DNA of 12,439 bases from Actinomycetota bacterium (GTDB lineage: Bacteria > Actinomycetota > Acidimicrobiia > Acidimicrobiales > JAHWKP01): the NCBI GenBank assembly GCA_019347775.1, contig JAHWKP010000035.1, positions 1 through 12,439 on the forward strand, written 5' to 3'. The notes beneath the pieces were generated by a model. That model was not told where the DNA came from and ran no database searches. It saw only the letters and a program-made list of their open reading frames with translations. Position 1 is the stretch's first letter, and each line of letters opens with the position of its first letter. The position numbers were made by a program, and so were the translations under genes. Positions 1-5,792 of this stretch are shown here, piece by piece.

Positions 1-164
1 CGCATGAAGTCGAGGATTTCGGGGAACGTCGCGGATGACGCACTGTCGAGGGCGACGATGGCGTTGGTGAGCCGGTCGACATCGGTGACATTGATGCCGA
101 AGGCAGTCTTCAGGCGGGCCAGGTCCTCGGCGGTGCTTGCAGCATCCACGCCCAGGGCGACGGC
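1..164 (-). other. Non-S3 sequence in frame with rpsC; possible chimeric join
   Basis: This is the portion of the open frame downstream of S3 residue ~144. It reads as plausible coding sequence in the S3 frame (AVALGVDAASTAEDLARL, then KTAFGINVTDVDRLTNAI, then a Ser/Ala-rich stretch and PEILDF). It contains none of the blocks expected in the S3 C-terminal domain, and a different reading frame does not restore them at the point of divergence. The alternation of short helices with small residues faintly recalls phage tail tape-measure proteins, but that is an impression only. The simplest explanation is an assembly or library chimera at the edge of the contig; a real insertion or recombination in rpsC is the alternative. 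Confidence 0.6.
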
Positions 165-596
165 GGCCTTCTGGACCGTCTGGAGCGCACGCTTCATAGC
201 GCGACGGAAGCTCACCCGGCCAGCCAGCTGGTCGGCGATTCCCTGCGCGATCAGAGCGGCGTCGAGCTCCGGCTGACGGATCTCCTGGATGTTCAGGCTG
301 GCCTTCACGTTTCCGGTGATCTTCGCCAGCTCCTGACGCAGGCGCTCGGCTTCGGCGCCGCGGCGACCGATGACGATGCCGGGACGAGCGGTGTGGAGGT
401 CGATGCGAAGCCGGTCGCCCGTCCTCTCGATCTCGATGCGGCTGACTGCGGCGCGTTCGAGCTGACCCATGAGGTAGCTGCGGATCTTCCAGTCCTCGAT
501 CACGAGGTCGGCGTAGCCACGCTCTGCAAACCACCGGGACTTCCAGTCCGTCGTGACCCCGAGTCGGAACCCGTAAGGGTTGACCTTCTGTCCCAT
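1..596 (-). CDS. rpsC: 30S ribosomal protein S3 (uS3), partial, with abnormal C-terminal part
   Basis: S3 sits on the head of the small subunit at the mRNA entry channel. The start ATG at 596-594 shares one base with the rplV stop (TAATG), so the two are probably translationally coupled. The N-terminus MGQKVNPYGFRLG is the S3 signature. The KH domain follows, with its GxxG loop in VIGRRG (residues 75-80), then PELDAALIAQGIADQL and RVSFRRAMKRALQ (residues 109-139). After about residue 144 the expected C-terminal S3 domain (the GRLGGAE and EGRVPLHTLRADIDYG blocks) is absent. The same frame instead continues, without a stop, as an unrelated Ala/Asp-rich helical-looking sequence to the window edge (residue 198). 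Residues 1-144 are unmistakably S3; the rest is treated as a separate anomaly. No stop codon lies in the window. Confidence 0.93.
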   Translation of the reverse strand, partial: MGQKVNPYGFRLGVTTDWKSRWFAERGYADLVIEDWKIRSYLMGQLERAAVSRIEIERTGDRLRIDLHTARPGIVIGRRGAEAERLRQELAKITGNVKASLNIQEIRQPELDAALIAQGIADQLAGRVSFRRAMKRALQTVQKAAVALGVDAASTAEDLARLKTAFGINVTDVDRLTNAIVALDSASSATFPEILDFM

Positions 597-1309
597 TACT
601 TGTTCTCCTCTTCGGGTTCCGCCGGTTCCGCCTTCGCAACCGGAGGTTGCTCGGGGGGCTCGGTCGCGCCGGTCGGCTCCTCGGTGCTGGCTTCGTCCTC
701 TGCTGGTGCGGTCTCGACTTCTGCGCTCTCAAGCTGCGCTGATTCCGCCGCCGGCTCCTCACTGGGAGCTGGCTCGGTAGTAGCCCTCTCGACGGCCGCG
801 GTTGCGGCCGCGGCCACCTCTGAGGTTTCCTCCGCGCCTTCGCCACCGCGGCGACGGCGCGAGCCGGCAACTCGGCGGCGACGGGCAGCCAGGTCGGTGT
901 CCTGGCGACTGCGCACGCGGGCCAGCCGGTCTTCCGGCAGGCGGTTGACGATGACGGTGATGTGTGAGGTGCGCTTGCGGATCCTGCCGGCGCGGCCCCG
1001 GGCCCGATAGCGGAAGCGCTTGAAGGTCATGCCCTCGTCTGCGAAGCAGGCGGACACGTAGAGCTCCTCGCCATCCATCCCGGCATTGGCCTCGGCGTTG
1101 GCGACGGCGGAGCCGAGGACCTTGCCGACGGCATCGGCCGCGTCGCGCTCGCAGCGCTGGAGCACCGACCGAGCCTCCCCGACGGTCTTGCCGCGGATGA
1201 GATCGAGAACTTGGCGGACCTTGTACGGCGAGATCCAGACGAAGCTCAGCTTCGCCCGAACGCCGGGAGTCTCGCCGGGGCGAACCTCGTTCGTCTTGAT
1301 AGCGGTCAT
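596..1309 (-). CDS. rplV: 50S ribosomal protein L22 (uL22) with long acidic C-terminal tail
   Basis: L22 binds 23S rRNA, and its hairpin lines the peptide exit tunnel. The ATG at 1309 overlaps the rpsS stop in ATGA, and the frame is 237 aa. The core spans about residues 15-125, with AKLSFVWISPYKVRQVLDLI, SAVANAEAN, and a C-terminal RYRARGRAGRIRKRTSHITV that matches the tunnel-loop region of the family. Bacterial L22 is usually about 110-120 aa. Here a basic linker (about residues 126-155, with RRRR clusters) is followed by an ~80-residue tail of Glu, Ala, Pro and Thr that ends EPEEENK and looks disordered. Tails occur on L22 in some actinobacteria, often Lys/Ala-rich; an acidic one of this length is odd. 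An upstream extension of the frame is only the shadow of rpsS and is rejected. Confidence 0.96.
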   Translation of the reverse strand: MTAIKTNEVRPGETPGVRAKLSFVWISPYKVRQVLDLIRGKTVGEARSVLQRCERDAADAVGKVLGSAVANAEANAGMDGEELYVSACFADEGMTFKRFRYRARGRAGRIRKRTSHITVIVNRLPEDRLARVRSRQDTDLAARRRRVAGSRRRRGGEGAEETSEVAAAATAAVERATTEPAPSEEPAAESAQLESAEVETAPAEDEASTEEPTGATEPPEQPPVAKAEPAEPEEENK

Positions 1310-1584
1310 CTCTTGGCCTGACGCTCTTGACCGGCATGGAACCGGAACGTGCGGGTCGGGGCGAACTCGCCCAGCTTGTGGCCGACCATCGATTCGGAGA
1401 TGTAGACGGGCACGTGCTTGCGCCCGTCGTGGACGGCGATGGTGTGGCCGACCATGTCCGGGATGATCGTGGAACGGCGCGACCAGGTGCGGATGACCTT
1501 CTTCTGACCGTCGGCGTTGAGCGTGTCGACCTTCTTCAGCAAATGGCCGTCCACAAACGGGCCCTTCTTGAGACTGCGGGGCAT
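1306..1584 (-). CDS. rpsS: 30S ribosomal protein S19 (uS19)
   Basis: S19 binds 16S rRNA in the head of the small subunit with S13, near the A site. The product is 92 aa, the usual length. It starts MPRSLKKGPFVDGHLLKKV and contains VIRTWSRRSTIIPDMVGHTI and VYISESMVGHKLGEFAPTRTF, the standard S19 blocks in order. Translation starts at the ATG at 1584, preceded by a strong AGGAGG that overlaps the region of the rplB stop. Its last bases overlap rplV by four (ATGA). Nothing in the protein is unusual. Confidence 0.98.
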   Translation of the reverse strand: MPRSLKKGPFVDGHLLKKVDTLNADGQKKVIRTWSRRSTIIPDMVGHTIAVHDGRKHVPVYISESMVGHKLGEFAPTRTFRFHAGQERQAKR

Positions 1585-1590
1585 CTCCGA

Positions 1591-2427
1591 CTACCTCCTG
1601 GCTCCGCGAGACCGACGGCGCCGCACGATCATGCGCTGGGACAACTTGTTCTTGTCGCGGGTGCGGCCCTCGGGCTTGCCCCACGGCGACACGGGGTGAC
1701 GGCCTCCGGAGCTCTTGCCCTCGCCGCCGCCGAGCGGGTGGTCGACCGGGTTCATGGCCACACCACGGGTCTGAGGTCGTACGCCCTTCCAGCGGTTCCG
1801 GCCGGCCTTTCCGATGGAAAGCAGTTCGGCCTCGGCGTTACCGACGGTGCCGACTGTTCCCCGGCAGTCGATGGGCACGCGGCGCATCTCGGTGGAGGGC
1901 AGCCGCAACGTCGCGAAGGCTCCTTCCTTGGCGACGAGCTGCAGGCTCATGCCCGCGCTGCGCGCCATCTTGCCGCCGCCGCCGGGCTTGAGCTCGACGT
2001 TGTGCACCACCGTTCCCACCGGGATGTAGCGAAGGGGAAGCGCGTTGCCCGGGCGAATGTCGGAGCCCTGGCCGCTCTGGAGCAGGTCTCCCACTTTCAC
2101 GCCAGCCGGGGCGAGGATGTAGCGCTTCTCGCCGTCCAGGTAGTGCAGCAGCGCGATGCGGGCGTTGCGGTTCGGGTCGTATTCGATGGCGGCGACCTTG
2201 GCGGGAACGCCGTCCTTGTTACGACGGAAGTCGACGACCCGGTACTGCTGCTTGTGCCCGCCGCCGCGGTGGCGCGACGTGGCGCGACCGAGGTTGTTGC
2301 GTCCACCCGTGCGCTTCTTGGGCGCGAGGAGAGACTTCTCGGGCGTGTCGCGCGTGATCTCGGCAAAGTCCGAGGAGGTCTGGAACCGGCGACCGGCGCT
2401 GGTGGGCTTGCGCTTGCGTACTGGCAT
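1591..2427 (-). CDS. rplB: 50S ribosomal protein L2 (uL2)
   Basis: L2 is a primary 23S rRNA binder needed for subunit association and peptidyl-transferase activity. It is 278 aa, the normal length, starting MPVRKRKPTSAGRRFQT. It shows the RNA-binding OB/SH3 regions (GGGHKQQYRVVDFRR, about residues 55-70, and IEYDPNRNARIALLHYLDGE) and the catalytically important C-terminal block MNPVDHPLGGGEGKSSGGRHP, where the conserved DHP histidine is present. The residue two after that His is Leu rather than the commoner His, read clearly as CTC. The start at 2427 lies six bases after the rplW stop and has no recognisable Shine-Dalgarno (the upstream bases read AGCTAGATATAG). Re-initiation after rplW is therefore the likely mode of translation. 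Confidence 0.98.
   Translation of the reverse strand: MPVRKRKPTSAGRRFQTSSDFAEITRDTPEKSLLAPKKRTGGRNNLGRATSRHRGGGHKQQYRVVDFRRNKDGVPAKVAAIEYDPNRNARIALLHYLDGEKRYILAPAGVKVGDLLQSGQGSDIRPGNALPLRYIPVGTVVHNVELKPGGGGKMARSAGMSLQLVAKEGAFATLRLPSTEMRRVPIDCRGTVGTVGNAEAELLSIGKAGRNRWKGVRPQTRGVAMNPVDHPLGGGEGKSSGGRHPVSPWGKPEGRTRDKNKLSQRMIVRRRRSRGARR
1594..1599 (-). promoter_or_regulatory. Strong Shine-Dalgarno of rpsS next to the rplB stop
   Basis: AGGAGG on the minus strand lies nine bases before the rpsS ATG and directly abuts the rplB stop codon (TAG, 1593-1591). A ribosome finishing L2 therefore sits on the rpsS ribosome-binding site, as expected for coupled translation. It is the best Shine-Dalgarno match at an internal gene start in this ribosomal block; rplB and rplW have much weaker ones. 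Confidence 0.85.
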
Positions 2428-2433
2428 CTATAT

Positions 2434-2724
2434 CTAGCTTTCGAACAGGGGGATCCGGTCGTCACCGACAAGGGTGACGATGGCCCGCTTGGTGTCGGAG
2501 CGTTGGGTCGTGGTTCGGCGCCTGCGGTCGAACTTGCGCTTGCCCTTGCGGTTCAGCGTGTTCACGTCGGCGACCCGCACGTTGAAGATCTCCTCCACCG
2601 CCTGGCGGATTTCGACCTTGTTCGCCTCGGGAGCGACTCGGAACGTGTAGACGCCCTGGTCGAGCAGGGCGTAGGACTTCTCGGAAACGATCGGCTCCAG
2701 GATGACCTGCCGGGCGTGCTTCAT
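2434..2724 (-). CDS. rplW: 50S ribosomal protein L23 (uL23)
   Basis: L23 sits at the exit of the peptide tunnel and is the docking site for trigger factor and SRP. The product is 96 aa, a normal length. It begins MKHARQVILEPIVSEKSYAL, followed by YTFRVAPEANKVEIRQAVEEI, FNVRVADVNTLNRKGK and a basic RRRR loop, all typical. The ATG at 2724 overlaps the rplD stop (ATGA). The preceding bases (GAGAGACCTCC) carry only a weak ribosome-binding site, so coupling to rplD is likely. The structured repeat inside the end of rplD lies 21 bases upstream and could influence this coupling, which is inference. Confidence 0.97.
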   Translation of the reverse strand: MKHARQVILEPIVSEKSYALLDQGVYTFRVAPEANKVEIRQAVEEIFNVRVADVNTLNRKGKRKFDRRRRTTTQRSDTKRAIVTLVGDDRIPLFES

Positions 2725-3470
2725 GAGGAGGTCTCTCTTTCATTCCCGGCTGGGCGCCCCAACCCAGCCTCCTCCGGAGCGCCGGGTCCCTCCCCGGCGC
2801 CCGGCCGTTCGTCACTTTCAGGAGCTCCGGGCAGGGTCTCCCTCGTGAAGAGAATCCACTCGTTGGCCAGGATGTCGTAGGGGTTGAGCTCCGAGGCGAG
2901 GATCGGCTGGGCCTCGGGGAGGTTGCGGAACGACTTGTAAGCCGCCTCGTCACCCCGTCCGAGCACGATCAGGACCCGGCCGGTGACACCCAGCGCAGTG
3001 AGCGCAGCCGCGGCGTCCTTGGTGCGGGGAGGGTCGAACGACCAACCGTCGACCACGGCGATGCGCCCTTCTGCGGCCCGGTCGGAAAGAGCAGCCCGCA
3101 GCGCCTGCCGGACCATCTTCTTGGGCGTCTTCTGGGCGTAGCTGCGGGGCTTGGGCCCGAGAGCCACGCCACCGCCCCGCCAGATGGGCGAGCGGATGGA
3201 GCCGGCCCGAGCGTTGCCGGTACCCTTCTGGCGCCACGGCTTGGTGCCACCGCCTCGAACTTCCGAGCGGGTGAGCGTGGACTGCGTGCCTGACCGGGCG
3301 GCCGCCAGCTGGGCGGTGACCACCTGGTGCAGGAGGGCGGGGTTCGGGGTTACTCCGAAGTGGCCCGGGTCCAGCTGGACGCTGCCCGCCGAGGAACCGT
3401 CGGCCTTGTGAACGTCGACGGTGGGCGCCGTGGTGGGCGCCGGCTTGGCGAAGGTCTGCTTGTCACTCAT
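2721..3470 (-). CDS. rplD: 50S ribosomal protein L4 (uL4) with repeat-encoded C-terminal tail
   Basis: L4 binds 23S rRNA domain I and lines the exit tunnel; in enterobacteria it also represses its own S10 operon. The product is 249 aa. It has a low-complexity N-terminus (about residues 1-30), then the family core: TPNPALLHQVVTAQLAAAR, RSEVRGGGTKPWRQKGTGNA (tunnel loop) and SIRSPIWRGGG. The fold ends near NEWILFTRETLPG (about residue 214), where most L4 proteins stop. A further ~35 residues rich in Gly, Pro, Ala and Glu follow. Residues 221-242 of this tail are encoded by a structured DNA repeat that also occurs before rplC. The start ATG at 3470 is five bases after the rplC stop, with GGGGAAG as ribosome-binding site. 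Confidence 0.96.
   Translation of the reverse strand: MSDKQTFAKPAPTTAPTVDVHKADGSSAGSVQLDPGHFGVTPNPALLHQVVTAQLAAARSGTQSTLTRSEVRGGGTKPWRQKGTGNARAGSIRSPIWRGGGVALGPKPRSYAQKTPKKMVRQALRAALSDRAAEGRIAVVDGWSFDPPRTKDAAAALTALGVTGRVLIVLGRGDEAAYKSFRNLPEAQPILASELNPYDILANEWILFTRETLPGAPESDERPGAGEGPGAPEEAGLGRPAGNERETSS
2745..2808 (-). repeat. Double-hairpin repeat, copy A (inside 3' end of rplD)
   Basis: This 64-base element matches copy B at 4122-4183. Read on the minus strand it forms two hairpins. The first has an 8-bp stem (GCGCCGGG with CCCGGCGC, 2800-2793 and 2786-2779) and a 6-base loop. The second has a 7-bp stem (GGCTGGG with CCCAGCC, 2769-2763 and 2754-2748) and the loop TTGGGGCG. The linker between them carries CCGGAGG. 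Against copy B there are seven substitutions and one two-base difference. Four substitutions form two compensated base pairs in stem 1, three lie in its loop, and the extra two bases are a complete added pair in stem 2. It is read in frame as L4 residues 221-242. Confidence 0.85.
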
Positions 3471-3475
3471 CTGCC

Positions 3476-4114
3476 TTACTTCCCCTTCACCGCGTTGCGG
3501 ATGAGCACGAGCCCGCCTCGGGGGCCCGGCACCGCGCCCTTGACGAGGATGACCTCGCGCTCGGCGTCGGCCTGCATGACTTCGAGGTTCATGGTCGTGA
3601 CCTGCTGGCCACCCATCCGCCCCGCCATCTTCGTGCCCTTGAAGACGCGGGCCGGCGTGGCGCAGGCGCCGATCGATCCCGGAGCGCGGTGGGCCTTGTG
3701 GTTGCCGTGCGAGGCGCCCTGGCCCTTGAAGTTGTGGCGCTTCATGACGCCGGCGAAGCCCTTGCCCTTGCTGACCGCGGTGACATCGACCATGTCGCCG
3801 GCCGCCAGAACGTCGGCGTTGATCTCCTGGCCGACCTCGTAGGCGGCGGTGTCCTCCAGGCGAAGCTCGACGAGGCGCTTACCGGCGGCGACCCCAGCCT
3901 TTGCGAAGTGGCCGGCCTCAGGCTTGGTCAGCGACCCGTTGGAGCGAACTCCCCAGGTGACCTGGACCGCGGAGTAGCCGTCCTTATCCGGGGACTTGAC
4001 CTGCACGACCCGGCACGGGGCGACAGATACGACCGTCACGGGGACGGCTCGGTTCTGCTCGTCCCATACCTGGGTCATGCCCAGTTTCTCTCCGACTATC
4101 GCCTTGCTAGCCAT
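3476..4114 (-). CDS. rplC: 50S ribosomal protein L3 (uL3)
   Basis: L3 is an early assembly protein whose long loop reaches toward the peptidyl-transferase centre. From the ATG at 4114 it is 212 aa and begins MASKAIVGEKLGMTQVWDE, the standard start. Later blocks are VSKGKGFAGVMKRHNFKGQG, SHGNHKAHRAPGSIG (loop), PARVFKGTKMAGRMG and VILVKGAVPGPRGG. GGGAG lies five bases before this ATG and directly abuts a hairpin stem of repeat copy B. A TTG in the same frame at 4138, preceded by GGAGGA, would add eight residues (MGRPPGEG). I prefer the ATG because it matches the family N-terminus. The gene is first in its transcript here, because rpsJ, its usual upstream partner, is 5.5 kb away. Confidence 0.96.
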   Translation of the reverse strand: MASKAIVGEKLGMTQVWDEQNRAVPVTVVSVAPCRVVQVKSPDKDGYSAVQVTWGVRSNGSLTKPEAGHFAKAGVAAGKRLVELRLEDTAAYEVGQEINADVLAAGDMVDVTAVSKGKGFAGVMKRHNFKGQGASHGNHKAHRAPGSIGACATPARVFKGTKMAGRMGGQQVTTMNLEVMQADAEREVILVKGAVPGPRGGLVLIRNAVKGK

Positions 4115-4465
4115 GCCTTCTCCCGGCGGGCGCCCCAACCCGCCTCCTCCGGAGCGTGGGGCCCCAGCCCCACGCCCGGCCGTGATGAGCCGGGGCTTTC
4201 GTCTATTAGTCGTGTCCAGGGTTGTCCCGGACGCGGACGCTCCGTCCGGCAGGCCGAACGGAGCGGAGTTCTAGGTTGCCGTGAGGTCCCCTGCCGCGTG
4301 CAAATGCCAAGCAGCCAGGGCGCTCACGGACGTCGATTGAGCGAGGCGTCAGCATAGCTGGCTCTCAGAGGGCCTCGCGCCGCGGCCAGGCGACAGTCAG
4401 GCACCGGCTGCGCCGGTCGGCCTAGGGTGACCGCCACCGTCTTGACACCGATCCCGGAGGTTCTG
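4115..4465. promoter_or_regulatory. Gene-free spacer between rplC and the secreted peptide; must hold the rplC promoter
   Basis: This 351-base divergent spacer contains repeat copy B and two further small perfect inverted repeats: CGGACG with CGTCCG around a 3-base loop (4234-4248), and ACCGGC with GCCGGT around a 3-base loop (4403-4417). Neither is followed by a T-tract, so they do not look like intrinsic terminators. Because the genes on the far side run the other way, the promoter of the rplC-rpsC transcript is expected here. I could not find a convincing -35/-10 pair on either strand; isolated candidates such as TATGCT (minus strand, 4356-4351) lack a partner. No coding region is supported in the spacer. 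Confidence 0.5.
4122..4183 (-). repeat. Double-hairpin repeat, copy B (leader of rplC)
   Basis: This 62-base element lies 8-69 bases before the rplC ATG and matches copy A in rplD. Minus-strand hairpin 1 has the stem GCGTGGGG with CCCCACGC (4175-4168 and 4161-4154) and loop CTGGGG. Hairpin 2 has the stem GGCGGG with CCCGCC (4144-4139 and 4130-4125) and loop TTGGGGCG, identical to copy A. The linker TCCGGAGGA is also identical and contains a Shine-Dalgarno-like GGAGGA. Hairpin 2 ends immediately before the probable rplC ribosome-binding site, so it is well placed to affect initiation. Whether it is a regulatory leader or one member of a dispersed repeat family cannot be told from this window. 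Confidence 0.85.
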
Positions 4466-4639
4466 ATGAAGCGCCGTATCCGCTACCTGCTCATCCTTGC
4501 TGTATCCGTCGCCGGGCTGGGCTTGAGCGCCGGCAGCCAGCCGGCCGCCGCCTACTGCGGGGAGAACCCCTTCCCGAAGGGCCCGCCCTGCGTCTACTGC
4601 CCGGATCTGTCCGACTTGGGCATCTACTGCATCGACTGA
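4466..4639 (+). CDS. Small secreted Cys-containing peptide (hypothetical)
   Basis: I do not recognise this 57-residue protein. It begins MKRRIRYLLILAVSVAGLGL: basic start, hydrophobic core, then SQPAAA followed by Tyr, a textbook Sec signal peptide with cleavage likely after PAAA (about residue 29). The mature part would be only ~28 residues: YCGENPFPKG, PPCVYC, PDLSDLGIYCID. It has four Cys (two in a CVYC pair), which would suit two disulfide bonds or a metal site. The ATG at 4466 has GGAGG six bases before it. An upstream in-frame start (4427) would add residues ahead of the signal peptide and is less likely. The stop lies 16 bases before the FAD oxidoreductase start, so the two may be co-transcribed. 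Confidence 0.72.
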   Translation: MKRRIRYLLILAVSVAGLGLSAGSQPAAAYCGENPFPKGPPCVYCPDLSDLGIYCID

Positions 4640-4655
4640 GTCACCGCCCACCGAC

Positions 4656-5792
4656 GTGCCGGTGAGCCAGCCGGTATGGGAGGACTTGGACGGGGAGTCG
4701 CACACGCGGCTCCCCGTTCTCGCTACAACGATCGAAGCTGACCTGTGCGTGGTCGGACTGGGGGGATCCGGGCTCACCGCAGTGCGGGCCGCCCTCGAGC
4801 AGGGTCGCTCGGTCGTAGGCATTGACGCTGGACCCGTCGGCGGGGCGGCGGCCGGGCGCAACGCCGGCTTTCTCTTGGCCGGGATGGCGCCCTTCCACCA
4901 CGACTTGGCTGCGGCCGTGGGCGACGAGCGGGCGACTGGCTTGTACCGCCTGACCCAGCTGGAGATCGCCCGTATGGCCGTGCAGACGCCCGACGACGTG
5001 CGCATAACCGGCAGCCTGCGCATCGCCGCTTCGGACGAGGAGCTGGCCGACTGCCGGCGCCAATTCGACGTGATGCGGCGCCATGGCCTGGCGGTCGAGG
5101 AGTACGACGGTCCTGAGGGCCGGGGTTTGGCCTTCGCCGGCGACGGAGTGGTGCAGCCCCTGGCCCGGTGCCGAAACCTGGCCCAGCGGGCGCAATCCGA
5201 TGGGGCGATGCTCTTCGAGGGCTCGCCGGCGGTCGAAATCTCAGGCAACTGCGTGGTCACGCCTGCGGGTCGAGTGGAATGTGGCGCCGTGGTCGTGGCT
5301 GTAGACGGAAGTCTCGAGGCCGTACTCCCGGAGCTGTCTGCTCGCGTGCGGACGGCCCGGGCCCAGGTCGTGGCCACCGAGCCCCTTTCCGAAGCCCTCT
5401 TCAGCCGGCCGGTGTACACCCGATGGGGCTTCGACTATTACCAGCAACTCCCCGATGGCCGGGTCATCCTCGGCGGCTTCCGCGACCGCGGCTCGGATGC
5501 GGAATGGACCAACGAGGCGCAGACGAGTGAGGACGTACAGGCCCATCTGGCGGCCTTCCTCCGCGAGGAGTTGGGCATCCGTGCGGACATCACTCACCGC
5601 TGGGCCGGACTGATCGCCTTCACGCCAGACAAGCTGCCCGTCCTCGGGCAGGTACGCCCGGGGGTGTGGGCGTGCGGCGCCTACAGCGGCACGGGCAACG
5701 TGGTCGGCGCAATCTGCGGCCGCCTCGCGGCCGGCCTGGCCCTCGGCGTGCCGTCGCCGGAAGCGACGCTCCTCGCTCAGTCGCCGGTATAG
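4656..5792 (+). CDS. FAD-dependent oxidoreductase, DAO family (glycine/D-amino-acid-oxidase-like)
   Basis: Enzymes of the DAO fold oxidise amines or amino acids with FAD; the substrate here is unknown. The protein is 378 aa, normal for the family. The Rossmann dinucleotide motif is CVVGLGGSGLTAVRAALEQG (about residues 31-50), with the acidic ribose-binding Asp57 in SVVGIDAG. The C-terminal half has FDYYQQLPDGRVILGGFRD and, near the end, RWAGLIAFTPDKLPVLG, then GAYSGTGNVVGAICGRLAAG, typical of the FAD-closing C-terminus of DAO proteins. The GTG start at 4656 lacks a clear Shine-Dalgarno; GTG at 4662 is an alternative. No signal peptide is visible, so it should be cytoplasmic. Its last 16 bases overlap the end of the opposite-strand ATPase gene. 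Confidence 0.88.
   Translation: MPVSQPVWEDLDGESHTRLPVLATTIEADLCVVGLGGSGLTAVRAALEQGRSVVGIDAGPVGGAAAGRNAGFLLAGMAPFHHDLAAAVGDERATGLYRLTQLEIARMAVQTPDDVRITGSLRIAASDEELADCRRQFDVMRRHGLAVEEYDGPEGRGLAFAGDGVVQPLARCRNLAQRAQSDGAMLFEGSPAVEISGNCVVTPAGRVECGAVVVAVDGSLEAVLPELSARVRTARAQVVATEPLSEALFSRPVYTRWGFDYYQQLPDGRVILGGFRDRGSDAEWTNEAQTSEDVQAHLAAFLREELGIRADITHRWAGLIAFTPDKLPVLGQVRPGVWACGAYSGTGNVVGAICGRLAAGLALGVPSPEATLLAQSPV

Noticed and set aside
596..1684. Extended 362-residue version of L22
   Set aside because: The extra N-terminal part is an out-of-frame reading of rpsS. The ATG at 1309 gives the family N-terminal region and overlaps the rpsS stop in the usual ATGA manner.
1678..1770. Leu in place of the usual His two residues after the key DHP histidine of L2
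   Set aside because: The substitution is real in the sequence, but the functionally important His is present and variation at this position is plausible among bacteria. It is noted in the gene entry only.
1327..2880. Long plus-strand open frame (517 codons) antisense to rpsS, rplB, rplW and the end of rplD
   Set aside because: It is the mirror of conserved ribosomal genes in GC-rich DNA. It has no domain, no ribosome-binding site and a composition expected of a shadow frame.
4234..4417. Two short perfect inverted repeats in the spacer considered as intrinsic terminators
   Set aside because: Neither stem is followed by a run of T on either strand, and short GC palindromes are frequent in such DNA.
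4442..4447. Perfect TTGACA on the plus strand before the secreted peptide
   Set aside because: It lies only 18 bases before the ATG, which leaves no room for a -10 box and leader, so it is unlikely to be this gene's -35 element.
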